Assembly: GCA_964275345.1 (NCBI GenBank)
Contig: CAXYBK010000003.1
Coordinates: 124,001-188,000, forward strand
Length of the DNA stretch: 64,000 bases
From: MED-G78 sp964275345
GTDB taxonomy: Bacteria > Pseudomonadota > Gammaproteobacteria > Magnimaribacterales > D2472
Direction: 5' to 3'
The stretch's first letter is position 1; every line of letters starts with the position of its first letter. This document shows positions 1-8,451 of this stretch, one piece after another. The notes beneath the pieces were generated by a model. The model was not told the origin of the DNA. It did no database searches and saw nothing but the letters and a program-made list of their open reading frames with translations. A program made the position numbers and the translations under genes.

Positions 1-233
1 TCAGCAAGCGTCTCTTGGAGTTGAAATGATGAGTCTTCAACAAACTTTATAACGCCTTTAGTAATTGCTTTATAGTCGATAGTGTCTTCAATTGAATCTG
101 TCGCTGCAGCCTTCTTACAATCAAAGGGGAATTCCATATCAATGCTAACTTCTTGTTTTACTTTTCGCTCCCAATCAAAAATACCAATGATTGTTTCGAT
201 TCGTAAGTCTTTAATATAAATTATATCTTCCAT
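1..233 (-). CDS. folB: Dihydroneopterin aldolase FolB (partial, C-terminus outside window)
   Basis: Reading the minus strand from an ATG at 233 gives about 77 residues starting MEDIIYIKDLRIETIIGIFD, the typical FolB N-terminus with the substrate-site region IGIFDWER and KAAATDSIEDTIDYKAI. FolB converts dihydroneopterin to 6-hydroxymethyl-dihydropterin in cytosolic folate synthesis. The reading frame runs off the left edge, so roughly 40 residues are missing if it has the usual length near 118. It starts two bases after the tsaD stop, so the two are probably co-transcribed. The match is from sequence similarity recognised by eye; the frame is uninterrupted. Confidence 0.9.
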   Translation of the reverse strand, partial: MEDIIYIKDLRIETIIGIFDWERKVKQEVSIDMEFPFDCKKAAATDSIEDTIDYKAITKGVIKFVEDSSFQLQETLA

Positions 234-235
234 CT

Positions 236-1231
236 TTATACCTCGTTTAAGGGCCATCTCGGTCTTGCATTTGAATTGCCTTGAGTAGTCATGTCTGGCG
301 TCTTTAAAGAACCCAGATAGGCAATCATTGCTGCATTATCAGTACAATGCTTCATTGCAGGATATCTTACCTTGATATTAAGTTCGTCTTCCAGCTTACT
401 CATTTCATCTCGAAGCAATCCATTTGCAGCAACACCACCTGCAAGTATAAGAGTATCTCTATTGGTTTGAATAAGAGACTTTTTAATTTTTGAAACTAGA
501 ACATCAATAGCTGCTCTTTGAAAAGAAGCTGCTATATCTGGGATATGCTCCTCAAGATTTTCAATATCTCTAATAGAGTATAAAACTGCAGTCTTTAAAC
601 CACTAAAACTAAGATTTAAATTATCGCTATGCATCATTGGTCTTGGGTAATTGAACTTCTTAGGATCACCGTCCCTAGCAATTCTTTCTATATGAGGTCC
701 TCCTGGGTAAGGCAGGCTTAAAAGCTTACCAACCTTATCAAAAGCTTCGCCGACAGCATCATCTTGCGATTCTCCTAAAATTGTATAATCGCCAAGACCT
801 TTCACATCAATAATTAAAGAGTGTCCGCCTGAGACCAAGAGAGAAATAAAAGGAAAGGCTATGTCATCAAAATCTAGTGCTGGCGCCATAAGGTGAGCCT
901 CTAAGTGATGAACTGGTATTGTTGGTATTCCAAGTCCTGCGGACAAGCCGTGGGCAAAGCTTTCTCCAACTAGCAAAGCTCCAAGTAATCCTGGTCCTGA
1001 GGTATATGCAATTTGATCTATTTCAGAAATATTTCTTGCGCCTAAAGCATCCTCTAAAACTGATATTATCTTTAAACAATGGTCTCTTGAGGCTAATTCT
1101 GGAACAACTCCACCATACTCTGCATGCATGTCAATCTGGCTAAATACAGATTCGCCAACAATGCCTTCCACGCTATCGTAAACAGCAACAGCTGTTTCAT
1201 CGCACGAAGTTTCAATTCCTAAAGTTAACAT
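236..1231 (-). CDS. tsaD: tRNA N6-adenosine threonylcarbamoyltransferase TsaD
   Basis: TsaD transfers the threonylcarbamoyl group to A37 of ANN-decoding tRNAs, working with TsaB and TsaE in the cytosol. The 331-residue length is normal. The N-terminus MLTLGIETSCDETAVAVYD and the metal-binding HHLEAH motif (residues 108-113) are diagnostic, as are SGPGLLGALLVG near 78-89, the SGGH nucleotide loop near 134 and the C-terminal AGGVAANGLLR. It is divergent from rpsU, a conserved gammaproteobacterial arrangement, and is followed by folB. The gene starts with ATG. Partners TsaB and TsaE are not in this window. Confidence 0.97.
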   Translation of the reverse strand: MLTLGIETSCDETAVAVYDSVEGIVGESVFSQIDMHAEYGGVVPELASRDHCLKIISVLEDALGARNISEIDQIAYTSGPGLLGALLVGESFAHGLSAGLGIPTIPVHHLEAHLMAPALDFDDIAFPFISLLVSGGHSLIIDVKGLGDYTILGESQDDAVGEAFDKVGKLLSLPYPGGPHIERIARDGDPKKFNYPRPMMHSDNLNLSFSGLKTAVLYSIRDIENLEEHIPDIAASFQRAAIDVLVSKIKKSLIQTNRDTLILAGGVAANGLLRDEMSKLEDELNIKVRYPAMKHCTDNAAMIAYLGSLKTPDMTTQGNSNARPRWPLNEV

Positions 1232-1241
1232 AAAAAAAGTT

Positions 1242-1270
1242 TTGCAAATTTCCTAATAAAAGCCTAAACT
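1242..1270 (+). promoter_or_regulatory. Possible sigma-70 promoter for rpsU-yqeY
   Basis: TTGCAA at 1242-1247 and TAAACT at 1265-1270 are separated by 17 bases, a plausible -35/-10 pair. A start about seven bases downstream would leave an almost leaderless rpsU message. The -10 match is only four of six, so this is tentative. Confidence 0.3.
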
Positions 1271-1282
1271 ACGCGACTAATT

Positions 1283-1501
1283 ATGCCTTCTATTATAATA
1301 AAAGAAACAGAACATTTTGACATTGGTCTTAGAAAGTTCAAGCGCGCCTGTGAAAAAGCAGCCATTGTACCTGAAATAAGAGCAAGAGAGTTCTATGAAA
1401 AGCCTACAGCAAAAAGAAAACGCTTAATGGCAGCAGCTGTTAAAAGAGCTCATAAAACAAACAGAAAGTTTTCATTTTCAAGACAGAGATCTTACCGATA
1501 A
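1283..1501 (+). CDS. rpsU: 30S ribosomal protein S21
   Basis: The 72-residue basic protein has the S21 signature: an acidic-start N-terminus followed by FKRACEKAAIVPEIRAREFYEKPTAKRKR split over residues 19-47, ending in a lysine/arginine-rich tail. S21 binds the small subunit near the 3' end of 16S rRNA and helps initiation. It lies divergent from tsaD, the standard gammaproteobacterial position, but dnaG and rpoD do not follow; yqeY does, and then the order breaks. No Shine-Dalgarno sequence is visible in the bases before its ATG. Confidence 0.97.
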   Translation: MPSIIIKETEHFDIGLRKFKRACEKAAIVPEIRAREFYEKPTAKRKRLMAAAVKRAHKTNRKFSFSRQRSYR

Positions 1502-1504
1502 ATC

Positions 1505-1948
1505 TTGGCGCTCCTCGCAGATATTAAATCACACCTTAAGCAATCAATGCTTGATAAGAATGTTCCTGTTAGGGATACATTAAGAATGTTGCTTGCAGAA
1601 ATACAAAGATTTGAAATTGATAATAAAGTTGAAGTTGATGATACTCAGGTTCTTCAAATCATTAATAAGATGGTCAAGCAAAGAAATGATTCAATAGAAC
1701 AATTTACTAAAGGCAATCGTCCTGATCTAGCTGACATAGAAAAAACTGAATTGGATATTCTTTCAGCCTATAAGCCTGCTCAATTAGATGAATCAGCAAT
1801 TACTGAAAAAGTTAATGCTGCCATAAATGAAACAGGTGCAGAATCAATGCAAGATATCGGAAAAGTTATGGGCGTTTTAAAAAGCTCTCTTGCCGGATCA
1901 GCTGATATGGGTCTGGTTAGTAAAATAGTAAAAGATCAATTAAGTTAA
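1505..1948 (+). CDS. yqeY: GatB/YqeY domain-containing protein
   Basis: A 147-residue protein of the YqeY family, related to the tail domain of the amidotransferase subunit GatB and presumed to touch tRNA or amino-acyl transfer; its exact role is not established. Features seen are the LKQSMLDKNVPVRDTLRMLLAEI start, the helix MVKQRNDSIEQFTKGNR near residue 58, and the C-terminal GKVMGVLKSSLAGSADMGLVSKIVKD motif split over residues 119-144. It starts with TTG three bases after the rpsU stop, so it is probably translated from the rpsU message. In Pseudomonas the same gene also follows rpsU. Confidence 0.92.
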   Translation: MALLADIKSHLKQSMLDKNVPVRDTLRMLLAEIQRFEIDNKVEVDDTQVLQIINKMVKQRNDSIEQFTKGNRPDLADIEKTELDILSAYKPAQLDESAITEKVNAAINETGAESMQDIGKVMGVLKSSLAGSADMGLVSKIVKDQLS

Positions 1949-2001
1949 ATTTCAAATAATTTTTATATTGTAAATATAAATAAACACCTCGAGGCCATCA
2001 T

Positions 2002-2706
2002 ATGGAAAGAAGCAACAACAGACAGGCTAACCAGGCACGAGAAGTCTCTATAGAAACAGATGTAAATATTCATGCCGAAGGTTCTGCATTAGTAAAGTTT
2101 GGTAATACCCATGTACTTTGTACTGCAACCATTGAACATAATGTTCCAAGATGGATGCGTGGAAGCAATGAGGGTTGGATTACTGCTGAATATGGGATGC
2201 TGCCGCGCTCTACTAATGAAAGAATGAATAGAGAAGCTGCAAGAGGAAAGCAAAGTGGAAGAACTCAAGAAATTCAAAGGTTAATTGGAAGATCTTTAAG
2301 ACAAGCCGTGAATCTTAAATATATTCAAGGCAAAACAATCTCAATTGATTGTGATGTACTTCAAGCAGATGGAGGAACTCGAACTGCATCTATTACTGGA
2401 GGCTGTGTTGCTTTATTTAAAGCCCTGCAAAATCATCACGATGACCATAGAGCAATAAAATCTTATGTTGCTGCTGTCTCTCTTGGCATTATTGACCAGG
2501 AAGTATTGTTAGATCTAGACTATAAAGAAGATAGCAATGCTGATACTGATCTTAATCTTGTAATGACTGAAGATTTAGATGTCATTGAAATTCAAGGTAC
2601 AGCAGAAGAAGCTCCATTCTCCCAAGATGAACTCAATAATATGGTGGATATTGGAAAAGTTGCTATTAATGATATTATTGAGATACAAAAATCTTGCTTA
2701 AAATAG
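2002..2706 (+). CDS. rph: Ribonuclease PH
   Basis: RNase PH is a phosphorolytic 3' exoribonuclease that trims tRNA precursors in the cytosol. The 234-residue length fits the family (near 238). Visible motifs are GWITAEYGMLPRST near 58, the RNA/phosphate loop SGRTQEIQRLIGRSLR near 85-100, and the catalytic-site run QADGGTRTASITGG at 121-134. It begins with ATG and its stop codon is followed directly by the GTG of pyrE, matching the rph-pyrE operon known in enterobacteria. The frame is intact, unlike the frameshifted rph of E. coli K-12. Confidence 0.97.
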   Translation: MERSNNRQANQAREVSIETDVNIHAEGSALVKFGNTHVLCTATIEHNVPRWMRGSNEGWITAEYGMLPRSTNERMNREAARGKQSGRTQEIQRLIGRSLRQAVNLKYIQGKTISIDCDVLQADGGTRTASITGGCVALFKALQNHHDDHRAIKSYVAAVSLGIIDQEVLLDLDYKEDSNADTDLNLVMTEDLDVIEIQGTAEEAPFSQDELNNMVDIGKVAINDIIEIQKSCLK

Positions 2707-3345
2707 GTGAAAGACTACCAACAAAAATTTCTTAATCTAGCTCTTGAAGCTAAAGCATTAGAATTTGGTAATTTTACTTTAAAATCTGGAAGACAAAGTC
2801 CCTACTTCTTTAATGCAGCTAAAATGCTTAATGGCTCAAATCTTTATGAGCTTGCTAGTTGTTATGAAGAAGCTATAAAAGATGCTGATATAGAATTTGA
2901 TTGTATTTATGGTCCAGCATATAAAGGTATATTTTTAGGCTCTATCCTTTCAACAGTTCTTTCAAAACATGGTAAAAATTATCCACTGTCTTTCAATAGA
3001 AAAGAGGTGAAAGATCATGGCGAAGGTGGCAATATCATTGGTGCAAATCCGATAGGGAATGTCCTGATTATTGATGATGTTATTTCAGCAGGAACAGCTG
3101 CTAAAGAATCTATAGAAAGCATTAAAGCATTGGGTGCAAATCCAAACTTAATGCTAGTAGGTCTTGATAGGCAAGAAAAAGGCCAAGGGTCAGTTTCTGC
3201 AAGAGCTGAACTTGAGAATATATATGGAATGAGGGTGATTTCTATAATTAATCTTGATGCTTTAATTCAGTTTTCTGAAAAAGATCCAGAATATTCAGAA
3301 TATTTATCTAACTTAAAAGCTTACAGAGATAGCTGGGGAGCGTAA
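2707..3345 (+). CDS. pyrE: Orotate phosphoribosyltransferase
   Basis: PyrE joins orotate to PRPP to make OMP in de novo pyrimidine synthesis. The 212-residue protein has the PRPP-binding motif VLIIDDVISAGTA at 119-131, the orotate loop FTLKSGRQSPYFFN near 23-36 and the flexible loop KEVKDHGEGG near 99-108. It starts with GTG directly at the rph stop, with no spacer, so translation is probably coupled. pyrB, another pyrimidine gene, lies 0.6 kb downstream on the opposite strand. Confidence 0.96.
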   Translation: MKDYQQKFLNLALEAKALEFGNFTLKSGRQSPYFFNAAKMLNGSNLYELASCYEEAIKDADIEFDCIYGPAYKGIFLGSILSTVLSKHGKNYPLSFNRKEVKDHGEGGNIIGANPIGNVLIIDDVISAGTAAKESIESIKALGANPNLMLVGLDRQEKGQGSVSARAELENIYGMRVISIINLDALIQFSEKDPEYSEYLSNLKAYRDSWGA

Positions 3346-3346
3346 A

Positions 3347-3949
3347 TTGTTTTCAGGAATTGTTTCAGGATTGGGCTCTATTAAATCTATCAAAGATAAA
3401 AATGATATTGTTTCCATTGAAATTAAAGCTCCAAAAAATTTTAGTAAAAAGCTCCAAAAAGGTGCCAGTGTATCTGTGGATGGAGTCTGTTTAACAGCAA
3501 AAAATAGTAACTCAGATATTATTAAGTTCGATGTTATAGAAGAAACTTTATCAAGAAGCACTCTTGGAAATTTTGTAAAAGGGCAGAAAGTTAATCTTGA
3601 AAGATCTATTACGTCATCGTCTGAAATTGGTGGCCATCTTATGTCAGGCCATATTCATGGTGTTGCAAAGATTTTAGATATCAGTGCAAAAGAATCTTCA
3701 ATTGATATGAAAATAAGTATTCCTAAAGGAAAAGGTAAATATATATTAGAAAAAGGCTATGTAGGTATTAATGGTTGCAGCCTGACAGTTGGCAAGGTGA
3801 ATAAAGCACATTTTAATATTCACTTGATACCAGAAACTTTAAAGGTGACTAACCTTGGCACTTTAGGGAAGAAAGATAAAATTAATATTGAATTAGATCA
3901 AAGTACAGTAACCATTGTAGATACTGTCGAAAGAGTTCTTAGCCGCTAA
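3347..3949 (+). CDS. ribE: Riboflavin synthase, alpha chain
   Basis: Riboflavin synthase dismutates two 6,7-dimethyl-8-ribityllumazine molecules to riboflavin. The 200-residue protein shows the duplicated lumazine-binding layout: MFSGIVSGLGSI at the start, SVDGVCLTA near 42, then the second barrel with GHIHGVAKI near 100 and GCSLTVGKV near 144. It begins with TTG one base after the pyrE stop; this start restores the family's MFSGIV-type N-terminus, so it is preferred. Its end overlaps the convergent pyrB end by 11 bases. No FMN riboswitch precedes it. Confidence 0.94.
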   Translation: MFSGIVSGLGSIKSIKDKNDIVSIEIKAPKNFSKKLQKGASVSVDGVCLTAKNSNSDIIKFDVIEETLSRSTLGNFVKGQKVNLERSITSSSEIGGHLMSGHIHGVAKILDISAKESSIDMKISIPKGKGKYILEKGYVGINGCSLTVGKVNKAHFNIHLIPETLKVTNLGTLGKKDKINIELDQSTVTIVDTVERVLSR

Positions 3950-4847
3950 GATACTGAGATAAAACAGCCATTCTCATAGCAACTCCGTTAGCAATCTGTT
4001 GTCTGATAACACACTGTTCAGATTCATAGACCATTGTAGATATTTCAATATCAAGATTAACTGGGCCAGGATGCATTAAAATAGCTTCCTCATGCGCCAT
4101 TGCTAATCTTTCAGAATTAATCTGATACTCATATTTATACTGATCAATATCAACTATATCTTGCGCCTCAAGTCTTTCATGTTGAATACGTAATGCAACT
4201 ATTACATCTGCTCCTTCAATGGCCATATTAAGATCTGGCTCATAATTACCCTTAGGATGGTTTTGAAATGATTTACACATCTCTGGGTGGCCAGAGAAAG
4301 TTAGAGACTTAAAGTCAAAATTACTAATTCCTTCAATAAATGAAGCTGTAACCCTTGAGTGATCTAAGTCACCAACAATAACAATATTTTGACCATCAAT
4401 GGTTTCTTTATGCTGAGTGATTGTCATTAAATCAAGTAAGCCTTGTGTTGGATGAGAGATAGACCCCTCTCCTCCATTGATAAATGACATCTGAGGAATA
4501 TATTGCGTCAATTCATGAATAACAGACTCAGAGTGCCTTAATACACACATATCAACACCCATTAAAGAAAGAGCATCAACAGTATCATATATAGATTCTC
4601 CTTTTTGCAATGAAGAAGTTTCTGTATCAAAATCAATAACATTACAGCCTAAATTTTTTGCAGCAATCTCAAAAGAAGATTTAGTTCTAGTACTTGGTTC
4701 ACAAAAGATATTTGCAATTGTTTTATCTGGAAATAATGATTCTTTTCTGAAAGAACCATCCTCATTAATAAATTTCTCTGCAAAACTAATAAGATCCTCT
4801 ATTTCTTTTCTAGATAAGTCAGCTAACGATAATAAGTTTTTATTCAT
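3939..4847 (-). CDS. pyrB: Aspartate carbamoyltransferase catalytic subunit
   Basis: PyrB condenses carbamoyl phosphate with aspartate, the committed step of pyrimidine synthesis. The 302-residue chain has the carbamoyl-phosphate motif EPSTRTKSSFE (STRT at 52-55), the Lys of SLQKGES near 84, HPTQGLLDL at 131-139, and HPGPVN near 260. No regulatory pyrI is adjacent, so it may act as a simple trimer or with an inactive dihydroorotase partner elsewhere. Its start overlaps the ridA end by eight bases, implying a spoT-ridA-pyrB transcription unit. Confidence 0.96.
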   Translation of the reverse strand: MNKNLLSLADLSRKEIEDLISFAEKFINEDGSFRKESLFPDKTIANIFCEPSTRTKSSFEIAAKNLGCNVIDFDTETSSLQKGESIYDTVDALSLMGVDMCVLRHSESVIHELTQYIPQMSFINGGEGSISHPTQGLLDLMTITQHKETIDGQNIVIVGDLDHSRVTASFIEGISNFDFKSLTFSGHPEMCKSFQNHPKGNYEPDLNMAIEGADVIVALRIQHERLEAQDIVDIDQYKYEYQINSERLAMAHEEAILMHPGPVNLDIEISTMVYESEQCVIRQQIANGVAMRMAVLSQYLSG

Positions 4848-5226
4848 TTAGTAAAACAGTTGCATCCATTTCAATTTCAACATTTAAAGGAAGAGCTACC
4901 ACTTGAACGGTTGCTCTCGCTGGGTATGGCTCCGAAAATCTATCCTGCATAACTTGATTCACTTCAGCAAAGTTTGCTAGATCTGTTAAGTAAATATTTA
5001 GTTTCACGATATCACCAAGCGATGCATGTGCTGCAGAACAAATAGATTCTAAATTAGAAATTACTTGTTCAGCCTGCTCTGCAATTGAGCCGCTTACAAG
5101 AATTTCAGTTTTTGGGTTTAGAGGAATTTGCCCAGATATATATAAAGTATTACCCGCAACTACACCTTGTGAGTATGGGCCTAAGGCTTTTGGCGCTTCT
5201 TCAGTAAATATAATTTTCTTGCTCAT
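4840..5226 (-). CDS. ridA: RidA family reactive enamine/imine deaminase
   Basis: RidA hydrolyses reactive 2-aminoacrylate-type enamines released by PLP enzymes, protecting other PLP-dependent proteins. The 128-residue protein has the family start TEEAPKALGPYSQGV, the central LYISGQIPLNP, and the C-terminal PARATVQVVALP with the substrate-binding arginine, followed by VEIEMDATVLL. The gene lies between spoT and pyrB; ridA next to spoT is common in gammaproteobacteria. It starts with ATG. A TATAAT-like hexamer is present upstream on its strand, but no good -35 was seen. Confidence 0.95.
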   Translation of the reverse strand: MSKKIIFTEEAPKALGPYSQGVVAGNTLYISGQIPLNPKTEILVSGSIAEQAEQVISNLESICSAAHASLGDIVKLNIYLTDLANFAEVNQVMQDRFSEPYPARATVQVVALPLNVEIEMDATVLLNE

Positions 5227-5290
5227 AATTGTCTCACTATCTAAAAATACAGAAGGCGGTACTAGAAGTATTATATAGAACAGTCAGCAT

Positions 5291-7489
5291 CTAGTTCTCA
5301 TTTACTGTCTTGGCATCATTAATAATTCTTATACAACTTTCAACAAATTTCATTGAACGAACTTTTTGCATGATTTTACGTAACTCTTCTACATTATCAA
5401 TATCTATTTCAAAATTACATTCCGTAAATTTAACATCTAAATCTTTAGTATTAACAGCAATGATATTTATGCCGCGTTTAGTAAAAGTAGAAATGACATC
5501 AGCTAAGATACCGATTTTATTTTCTGCAATAATTTTTAGGTGAGCTGCATAAGTTTTATTGATTTTATCTCCACCCCAATTTGTTTCAAGATATCTCGAA
5601 TCACTCTGTTTGAAAGGTGCTACTTGTTGACATCTGGAATGATGAACCACAATTCCCCTTTCAGTATCTGAATGAGCTGTTATTGGATCTCCAAAGATAG
5701 GCATGCAACATTTTGCATATCTTACTGAGACGCCTTCAATTTTATTATCTACAAGAACTACGGGATGAAGCTCACCAGTAACATCTTTTCGTATTTGCAG
5801 ACCTTCATAAAATCTCTCTGCAACTAAATTACCTGTTCTCTTGCCTAGACCCAAGTCAGTCAAGAGCTGATTTAGTGACTTAACACCAAGCATTTGCAAT
5901 ACAGAATTCAATCTTCCACCACGATAATCCTCTAAGCTATGACCAGCTCTTTTTAGTTCTGATTCAAGCATTACTTTGCCTGCTTTTCTTGCTTGAGAAA
6001 TTTTTTGATGCCTGAGTTGATTTCTAATACCGGTTCTTGCCTTGCTGCTAACAACAAAATTTAACCATGCGGGATCAACATTAATTGATTTATCAGTGAT
6101 GATTTCAACTGTTGAGCCATTTTCAAGTTCTATATTTAAAGGGGCTTCTTTTCTGTTAACAAGGCACCCTGTTATGGTGTTACCAAGATCAGTGTGAAGT
6201 TCATAGGCAAAATCTATAGGTGTTGCACCTGTTTTAAGATTGACAATGTTACCTTTAGGCGTAAAAACATAGACTTCATCTGAAAAAAGATCTGTTTTAA
6301 CAGACTCAACAAACTCTTCTGAATCAGAAGATTTTTTGTGGAAGTCGACGATGCTAGACATCCATCTTCTTGCTCTGAACTCTTTTCCTGATTCGACATC
6401 ATCAGTTTTATAAGCCCAATGCGCAGCTATACCTTTCTCAGCAATAACTTCCATGCTTTTTGTTTGAACTTGAACTTCTACAGGAATAGCATCTAAAGCT
6501 AAAAGAGATGTATGCAAGCCCTGATAACCATTTGATTTGGGAATAGCTATATAGTCCTTAAACCTCTGCTCGATAGGCTTATAGCAGTTATGGATGATTC
6601 CCAGACTTCTGTAGCAATCATCAGCTGAATTCACAATAATTCTAAAAGCATAAACATCTAATATTTCTGAAAAAGGTTTATGCTTAACTTTAATTTTTCT
6701 ATATACGCTATACAGATTTTTTTCTCTGCCTTGGACTGTACTTAAAACTCCATTATTTTTTAAATGAGCTTTTAGCTCTTTTCTAATTTTATAAATAATT
6801 TTTTTTCTGCCACCACTCGCTTTTTTAATGGCTGATTTCAACATTTTTGCTCTTAGTGGATGAAGACATTTAAAGGCTCTGTCTTCAAGTTCTGCCCTGA
6901 CATCCTGCATTCCAATTCTTAAAGCAAGAGGGCCATATATCTCTAATGTTTCTTTACATATATATACCTGTTTGTATCTTGGTAAATGCGAAATAGTTCG
7001 CATATTGTGCAGTCTGTCGCAAAGTTTGACTACGATGACCCTGACATCATTGGCCATAGCAAGTGCCATTTTTTGAAAATTATTAGCGTTTCTTTCAGCC
7101 TTATCCTCAAGATCTATCTTTCCGAGCTTACTAACGCCATCGACAATATTAGCGATATCTTTATTAAATAATTTTTCTAGATTAGTTTTTTGTACATCAC
7201 AGTCTTCAAGTACATCATGCATGAAGCCGGCACATATAGACTCAGCATCCATTCCAAGCTCTAGCAGCACCTTGGCGACAGCAGTTGGATGGGAAATGTA
7301 ATCCGTACCGTCTTTTCTCTTTTGCCCCTGATGGGCGTCATTTGCGAAAGTGTAAGCCCTTCTTATTAAACGAATATCCTCTTCATTAAGATAAGTCTTT
7401 GCTTCTGAATAGAAGTCTTTAGGAAACTTTAATAAAGATTCTTTTGAATTATTTTCAATTAGATTATTGGGGAGAACCTTGTCATTCAA
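5291..7489 (-). CDS. spoT: Bifunctional (p)ppGpp synthetase/hydrolase (SpoT/Rel type)
   Basis: This enzyme makes and degrades the alarmone (p)ppGpp in the stringent response. The 732-residue chain shows, in order, an HD hydrolase domain (YISHPTAVAKVL near 64, HD at 91-92), a synthetase domain with LDVYAFRIIV near 277 and RFKDYIAIPKSNGYQGLHT near 309, a TGS domain at about 405-465, and a C-terminal ACT domain. The RFKD motif, rather than the ExDD of RelA, marks the bifunctional class. Intact HD residues suggest active hydrolase. rpoZ and gmk lie upstream in the same direction. No separate relA is seen in this window. Confidence 0.96.
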   Translation of the reverse strand: MNDKVLPNNLIENNSKESLLKFPKDFYSEAKTYLNEEDIRLIRRAYTFANDAHQGQKRKDGTDYISHPTAVAKVLLELGMDAESICAGFMHDVLEDCDVQKTNLEKLFNKDIANIVDGVSKLGKIDLEDKAERNANNFQKMALAMANDVRVIVVKLCDRLHNMRTISHLPRYKQVYICKETLEIYGPLALRIGMQDVRAELEDRAFKCLHPLRAKMLKSAIKKASGGRKKIIYKIRKELKAHLKNNGVLSTVQGREKNLYSVYRKIKVKHKPFSEILDVYAFRIIVNSADDCYRSLGIIHNCYKPIEQRFKDYIAIPKSNGYQGLHTSLLALDAIPVEVQVQTKSMEVIAEKGIAAHWAYKTDDVESGKEFRARRWMSSIVDFHKKSSDSEEFVESVKTDLFSDEVYVFTPKGNIVNLKTGATPIDFAYELHTDLGNTITGCLVNRKEAPLNIELENGSTVEIITDKSINVDPAWLNFVVSSKARTGIRNQLRHQKISQARKAGKVMLESELKRAGHSLEDYRGGRLNSVLQMLGVKSLNQLLTDLGLGKRTGNLVAERFYEGLQIRKDVTGELHPVVLVDNKIEGVSVRYAKCCMPIFGDPITAHSDTERGIVVHHSRCQQVAPFKQSDSRYLETNWGGDKINKTYAAHLKIIAENKIGILADVISTFTKRGINIIAVNTKDLDVKFTECNFEIDIDNVEELRKIMQKVRSMKFVESCIRIINDAKTVNEN

Positions 7490-7508
7490 AATAGTTCTCC
7501 TTTAAAAA

Positions 7509-7778
7509 TTACCCAACTATGTCAGAGTCCTTTTGTTCGGGAGCTGCAAACTCATCCAATAAGACATCTTCTTCTAAGGTCTTATTTAAAGTTTCTCTAT
7601 CTATTAGACCTTGCTCAATTTCTCTTAAAGCTACAATTGTTGATTTGTCATTGTCCCATTCAACCATTGGTTCTCTACTTGTTGTTGATAATTGTCTTGC
7701 GCGGCCAGCTGCAAGTAAGATTAGTTCAAATCTACTTGGGACCTTTTCGAGACAACCTTCTACTGTAATTCTTGCCAT
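7509..7778 (-). CDS. rpoZ: RNA polymerase omega subunit
   Basis: Omega helps assemble RNA polymerase by holding the beta-prime subunit and forms one ppGpp site in proteobacteria. The 89-residue protein begins MARITVEGCLEKVPSRFELI and contains LAAGRARQL near 23-31 and the later VALREIEQGLI, all typical. It sits between gmk and spoT, the classic gmk-rpoZ-spoT order that links GMP supply, polymerase and alarmone metabolism. An AGGAGA ribosome-binding sequence precedes its ATG on the minus strand. Confidence 0.97.
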   Translation of the reverse strand: MARITVEGCLEKVPSRFELILLAAGRARQLSTTSREPMVEWDNDKSTIVALREIEQGLIDRETLNKTLEEDVLLDEFAAPEQKDSDIVG

Positions 7779-7815
7779 AATTTTCTCCTGGGGGCGTATT
7801 CTAAAGGTTTTATGT

Positions 7816-8451
7816 CTAATTAGACAATAAATCTTCTAAAATCTCTGAAATATGCTTGGCATCTTTGTTCTGCACACCCCTGTTGACTATTAAATTGTAT
7901 AACTCATCAGCTGCCATATCAAAATTTTCATTTAATATTTTATGATCATAATTATTGGCGCCACCTAATTCTGCAATAGCATTCTTTAATCGAGCCTCAA
8001 TTACTTCTGAAGTATCTGCATTTCTTTTTAATAATCTTGATTTAAGTTCAGTAATGCTTGGGGGAATTATAAAAACTGAGGTGTTGGTTATATCTTTTTG
8101 TTTTATTTGTTCAAAGCCTTGGACATCTATATCTAAAATTAAATTAATGCCAGCTTCAAGTTTAGAATTAACATAATCTTTCAAAGTGCCATATTTATTT
8201 CCATGCACATTAGCACTTTCAAGAAATGCCTCTTTCTTTTCAAGGTCTTCAAATTTTTCTTTGGTCATAAAGAAATAATCTTGGCCTTCTATATCATTTG
8301 GTCTTGGAGACCTTGTGGTGGCAGAAACTGATAGCTCAATCAACGAATCTGCTGAGGAGCTTCTTTTCAATACTTCATGAATTAACGAGGACTTTCCAGC
8401 TCCTGACGGAGCAGAAATAATGTATAACTCTCCTTTTTTTACACTATTCAA
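7816..8451 (-). CDS. gmk: Guanylate kinase
   Basis: Gmk phosphorylates GMP to GDP. The P-loop APSGAGKSS lies near residue 14, followed by the GMP-binding stretch VSATTRSPRPNDIEGQDYFF. I chose the TTG at 8451, giving 211 residues and the short N-terminus usual for the family, with an AGCAGG-type ribosome site nine bases upstream. A longer frame opens at another TTG at 8481 (221 residues) but adds unconserved residues. The start lies inside the last codons of yicC, an eight-base overlap, so the two are probably translationally coupled. Confidence 0.93.
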   Translation of the reverse strand: MNSVKKGELYIISAPSGAGKSSLIHEVLKRSSSADSLIELSVSATTRSPRPNDIEGQDYFFMTKEKFEDLEKKEAFLESANVHGNKYGTLKDYVNSKLEAGINLILDIDVQGFEQIKQKDITNTSVFIIPPSITELKSRLLKRNADTSEVIEARLKNAIAELGGANNYDHKILNENFDMAADELYNLIVNRGVQNKDAKHISEILEDLLSN

